From: Firmicutes bacterium UBA3920
Lineage (GTDB): Bacteria > Bacillota > Clostridia > Caldicoprobacterales > Xylanivirgaceae
Direction of reading: 5' to 3'
DNA length: 7,321 nucleotides
Assembly (NCBI GenBank): GCA_002386065.1
Contig: DGES01000058.1
Coordinates: 4,343-11,663 of the forward strand
This document shows, in pieces, positions 6,006-7,321 of this stretch (position 1 is the stretch's first letter; every line of letters begins with the position of its first letter). Both the position numbers and the translations under genes were made by a program. Below the pieces are notes generated by a model. That model was not told the origin of the DNA, searched no databases, and worked only from the letters and a program-made list of their open reading frames with translations.

Positions 6006-7268
6006 CTATAACACCTCCTCTGGAGAAGATATCTTACCAGTTATTGCTGATGCTGCTGCAACAGCAGGGCTTGCAAGGTATACCTCGCTTTCCTTATGTC
6101 CCATCCTACCTATAAAATTTCTATTTGTAGTAGATATTGCTCGCTCTCCTTTTGCAAGTATACCCATATGTCCTCCTAGACATGGTCCACACGTGGGAGT
6201 GCTCACAACCGCACCTGCCTCTATAAATATTTCAATGAGTCCTTCCCGCAGTGCATCTAAATATATCTTTTGGGTTGCAGGAAATATTATAGTTCGCACA
6301 CCTTTTTTTACTTTTCGTCCCTTTAGTATACTTGCTGCAATGCGCAAATCTTCCAATCGTCCATTTGTACATGAACCTATTACTACTTGATCTATAGTTA
6401 TGTCTCCTACTTCATCTATAGTACGAGTATTCTCTGGTAAATGGGGAAACGCAACCGTGGGACGTATTTTCCCTAAATCTATCTCATATACTTCGCTATA
6501 TTGTGCATCTTCATCCGCCCTAAATATCTCATATTGTTTTGTAGAATATTCCTCCATATAAGCGATCGTCTTCTCATCTACTTCAAATATTCCATTCTTT
6601 GCCCCTGCCTCAATTGCCATATTTGCAATTGTAAATCTATCGTCCATAGAAAGTTCTGATATGCCTTCACCTGTGTATTCCATTGACTTATAGAGTGCAC
6701 CATCTACACCAATCATTCCAATTATATGAAGAATTATATCCTTACCACTTACCCACTTTTGCTTTCTACCTGTAAGTATAAATTTTATACCCTCTGGCAC
6801 TTTAAACCAGGCTTTTCCCGTAGCCATGCCCGCAGCCATATCTGTACTACCTACACCTGTGGCAAATGCCCCTAATGCACCATAAGTGCAAGTATGAGAG
6901 TCAGCACCTATTACAACATCACCTGCTACTACTAATCCCTTCTCTGGAATAAGAGCATGTTCTATACCCATCTCCCCAATTTCAAAATAGTTTTCTATAC
7001 CCATCTCATGGGCAAATTCTCGAATCAATCTACACTGCTCAGCTGCCTTTATATCCTTATTTGGAGTAAAGTGGTCGGGTACTATAGCTACTTTTTTTGT
7101 GTCAAACACACCGGCTTTGCCCATCTTTTTAAATTCTTCTATGGCAACTGGTGTAGTCACATCATTGCCTAATACCAAATCAAGATCTGCCATTATAAAC
7201 TGGCCAGGTTCAACAGCGCCGGCGCCGGCGCTGTTAGCCAATATCTTTTGAGTCATTGTCATTCCCAT
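6006..7268 (-). CDS. leuC: 3-isopropylmalate dehydratase large subunit LeuC
   Basis: Catalytic large subunit of isopropylmalate isomerase, carrying a [4Fe-4S] cluster as in aconitase. With the start chosen here it has 420 residues, normal for the short LeuC form that partners a short LeuD. Motifs: DSHTCTYGALGAFATGVGST (123-142), VVIGSCTNGRLEDLR (295-309) and STPTCGPCLGGHMG (356-369). Cluster ligands by family knowledge are C300, C360 and C363. An in-frame ATG two codons upstream (7274) is possible, but the ribosome binding site GAAGGGAG (7276-7283) is 1 nt from it and 7 nt from the ATG at 7268. A protein starting MGMTMTQK also matches what I recall of clostridial relatives. Only 53 bp upstream are visible; no promoter is clear there, so the operon probably begins beyond the window. 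Codons 12-19 are formed by a 24-bp GC-rich palindrome. Confidence 0.97.
   Translation of the reverse strand: MGMTMTQKILANSAGAGAVEPGQFIMADLDLVLGNDVTTPVAIEEFKKMGKAGVFDTKKVAIVPDHFTPNKDIKAAEQCRLIREFAHEMGIENYFEIGEMGIEHALIPEKGLVVAGDVVIGADSHTCTYGALGAFATGVGSTDMAAGMATGKAWFKVPEGIKFILTGRKQKWVSGKDIILHIIGMIGVDGALYKSMEYTGEGISELSMDDRFTIANMAIEAGAKNGIFEVDEKTIAYMEEYSTKQYEIFRADEDAQYSEVYEIDLGKIRPTVAFPHLPENTRTIDEVGDITIDQVVIGSCTNGRLEDLRIAASILKGRKVKKGVRTIIFPATQKIYLDALREGLIEIFIEAGAVVSTPTCGPCLGGHMGILAKGERAISTTNRNFIGRMGHKESEVYLASPAVAAASAITGKISSPEEVL
6012..6020 (-). promoter_or_regulatory. leuD ribosome binding site inside leuC
   Basis: GAGGAGGTG on the minus strand lies within the last sense codons of leuC (encoding EEV). 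Its GGAGG core is 8 nt upstream of the leuD ATG. This near-perfect site, with the adjoining TAG-ATG, supports coupled translation of the two subunits and fixes the leuD start. Confidence 0.85.
7212..7235. repeat. 24-bp perfect GC-rich palindrome in leuC codons 12-19
   Basis: The sequence is identical to its reverse complement across 24 bp, centred at 7223/7224. The left arm is AACAGCGCCGGC. It encodes NSAGAGAV and begins about 33 nt after the leuC start codon. In RNA it can form a roughly 10-bp stem with a GCGC loop, far more stable than anything else in this A+T-rich window. The reading frame length is normal for LeuC here, so the palindrome replaced or evolved from existing codons rather than being inserted as extra ones. 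Confidence 0.9.
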
Positions 7269-7275
7269 ATGCATA

Positions 7276-7283
7276 CTCCCTTC
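7276..7283 (-). promoter_or_regulatory. leuC ribosome binding site, deciding the start
   Basis: GAAGGGAG on the minus strand lies 7 nt before the ATG at 7268 and only 1 nt before the in-frame ATG at 7274. The spacing favours 7268 as the true start. Confidence 0.75.
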
Positions 7284-7321
7284 TTTACATTCTATATTCT
7301 ATATGTTATTTTTCCCTCCAG

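Noticed and set aside
7306..7321. Minus-strand frame ending W-R-E-K-stop at the right edge as the C-terminus of leuA or another upstream operon gene
   Set aside because: Plausible by operon logic, but only four codons are visible, so it cannot be supported.

Overview
The window looks like a piece of chromosome from a low-GC, Gram-positive anaerobe of the Clostridia type. This is inferred from the A+T-rich DNA, the frequent ATA, AGA and CTA codons, the strong GGAGG-type ribosome binding sites, the short LeuC (about 420 residues) and LeuD (about 160 residues) forms common in Clostridia and archaea, and a membrane-anchored M23 peptidase of Firmicute style. No species can be named from the sequence alone.

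Layout, left to right: an MFS transporter gene lies on the + strand (170-1330) behind an extended -10 promoter. It converges on a minus-strand block that fills the rest of the window. Read 5'->3', that block is leuC (7268-6006), leuD (6005-5520), leuB (5504-4434), a gap of about 335 bp, an M23 peptidase gene (4098-3211), a 130 bp spacer, and ilvD (3080-1419). leuC, leuD and leuB are tightly packed: the leuC stop directly abuts the leuD ATG, and 15 bp separate leuD from leuB. They form one operon. Its 5' end (promoter, and perhaps leuA or ilv genes) lies beyond the right edge.

LeuCD isomerises 2-isopropylmalate to 3-isopropylmalate, and LeuB oxidises and decarboxylates that to 2-oxoisocaproate, the leucine precursor. 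IlvD makes the 2-oxo acids for valine, leucine and isoleucine. The window therefore holds the middle of branched-chain amino acid synthesis. leuA, ilvB/N, ilvC and the transaminase are not in it. The M23 cell-wall peptidase between leuB and ilvD is unrelated to that pathway; a candidate promoter in the gap ahead of it may drive it and ilvD separately.

The genes themselves are ordinary and intact. The less expected signals are small DNA structures: a 24-bp perfect GC-rich palindrome in the leuC start region whose core and encoded peptide (SAGAGAV) recur at the ilvD 3' end, back-to-back inverted repeats early in leuB, and a perfect 26-bp tandem duplication that runs into the leuB stop codon. 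I found no clear new biological system, RNA gene, CRISPR array or insertion sequence.
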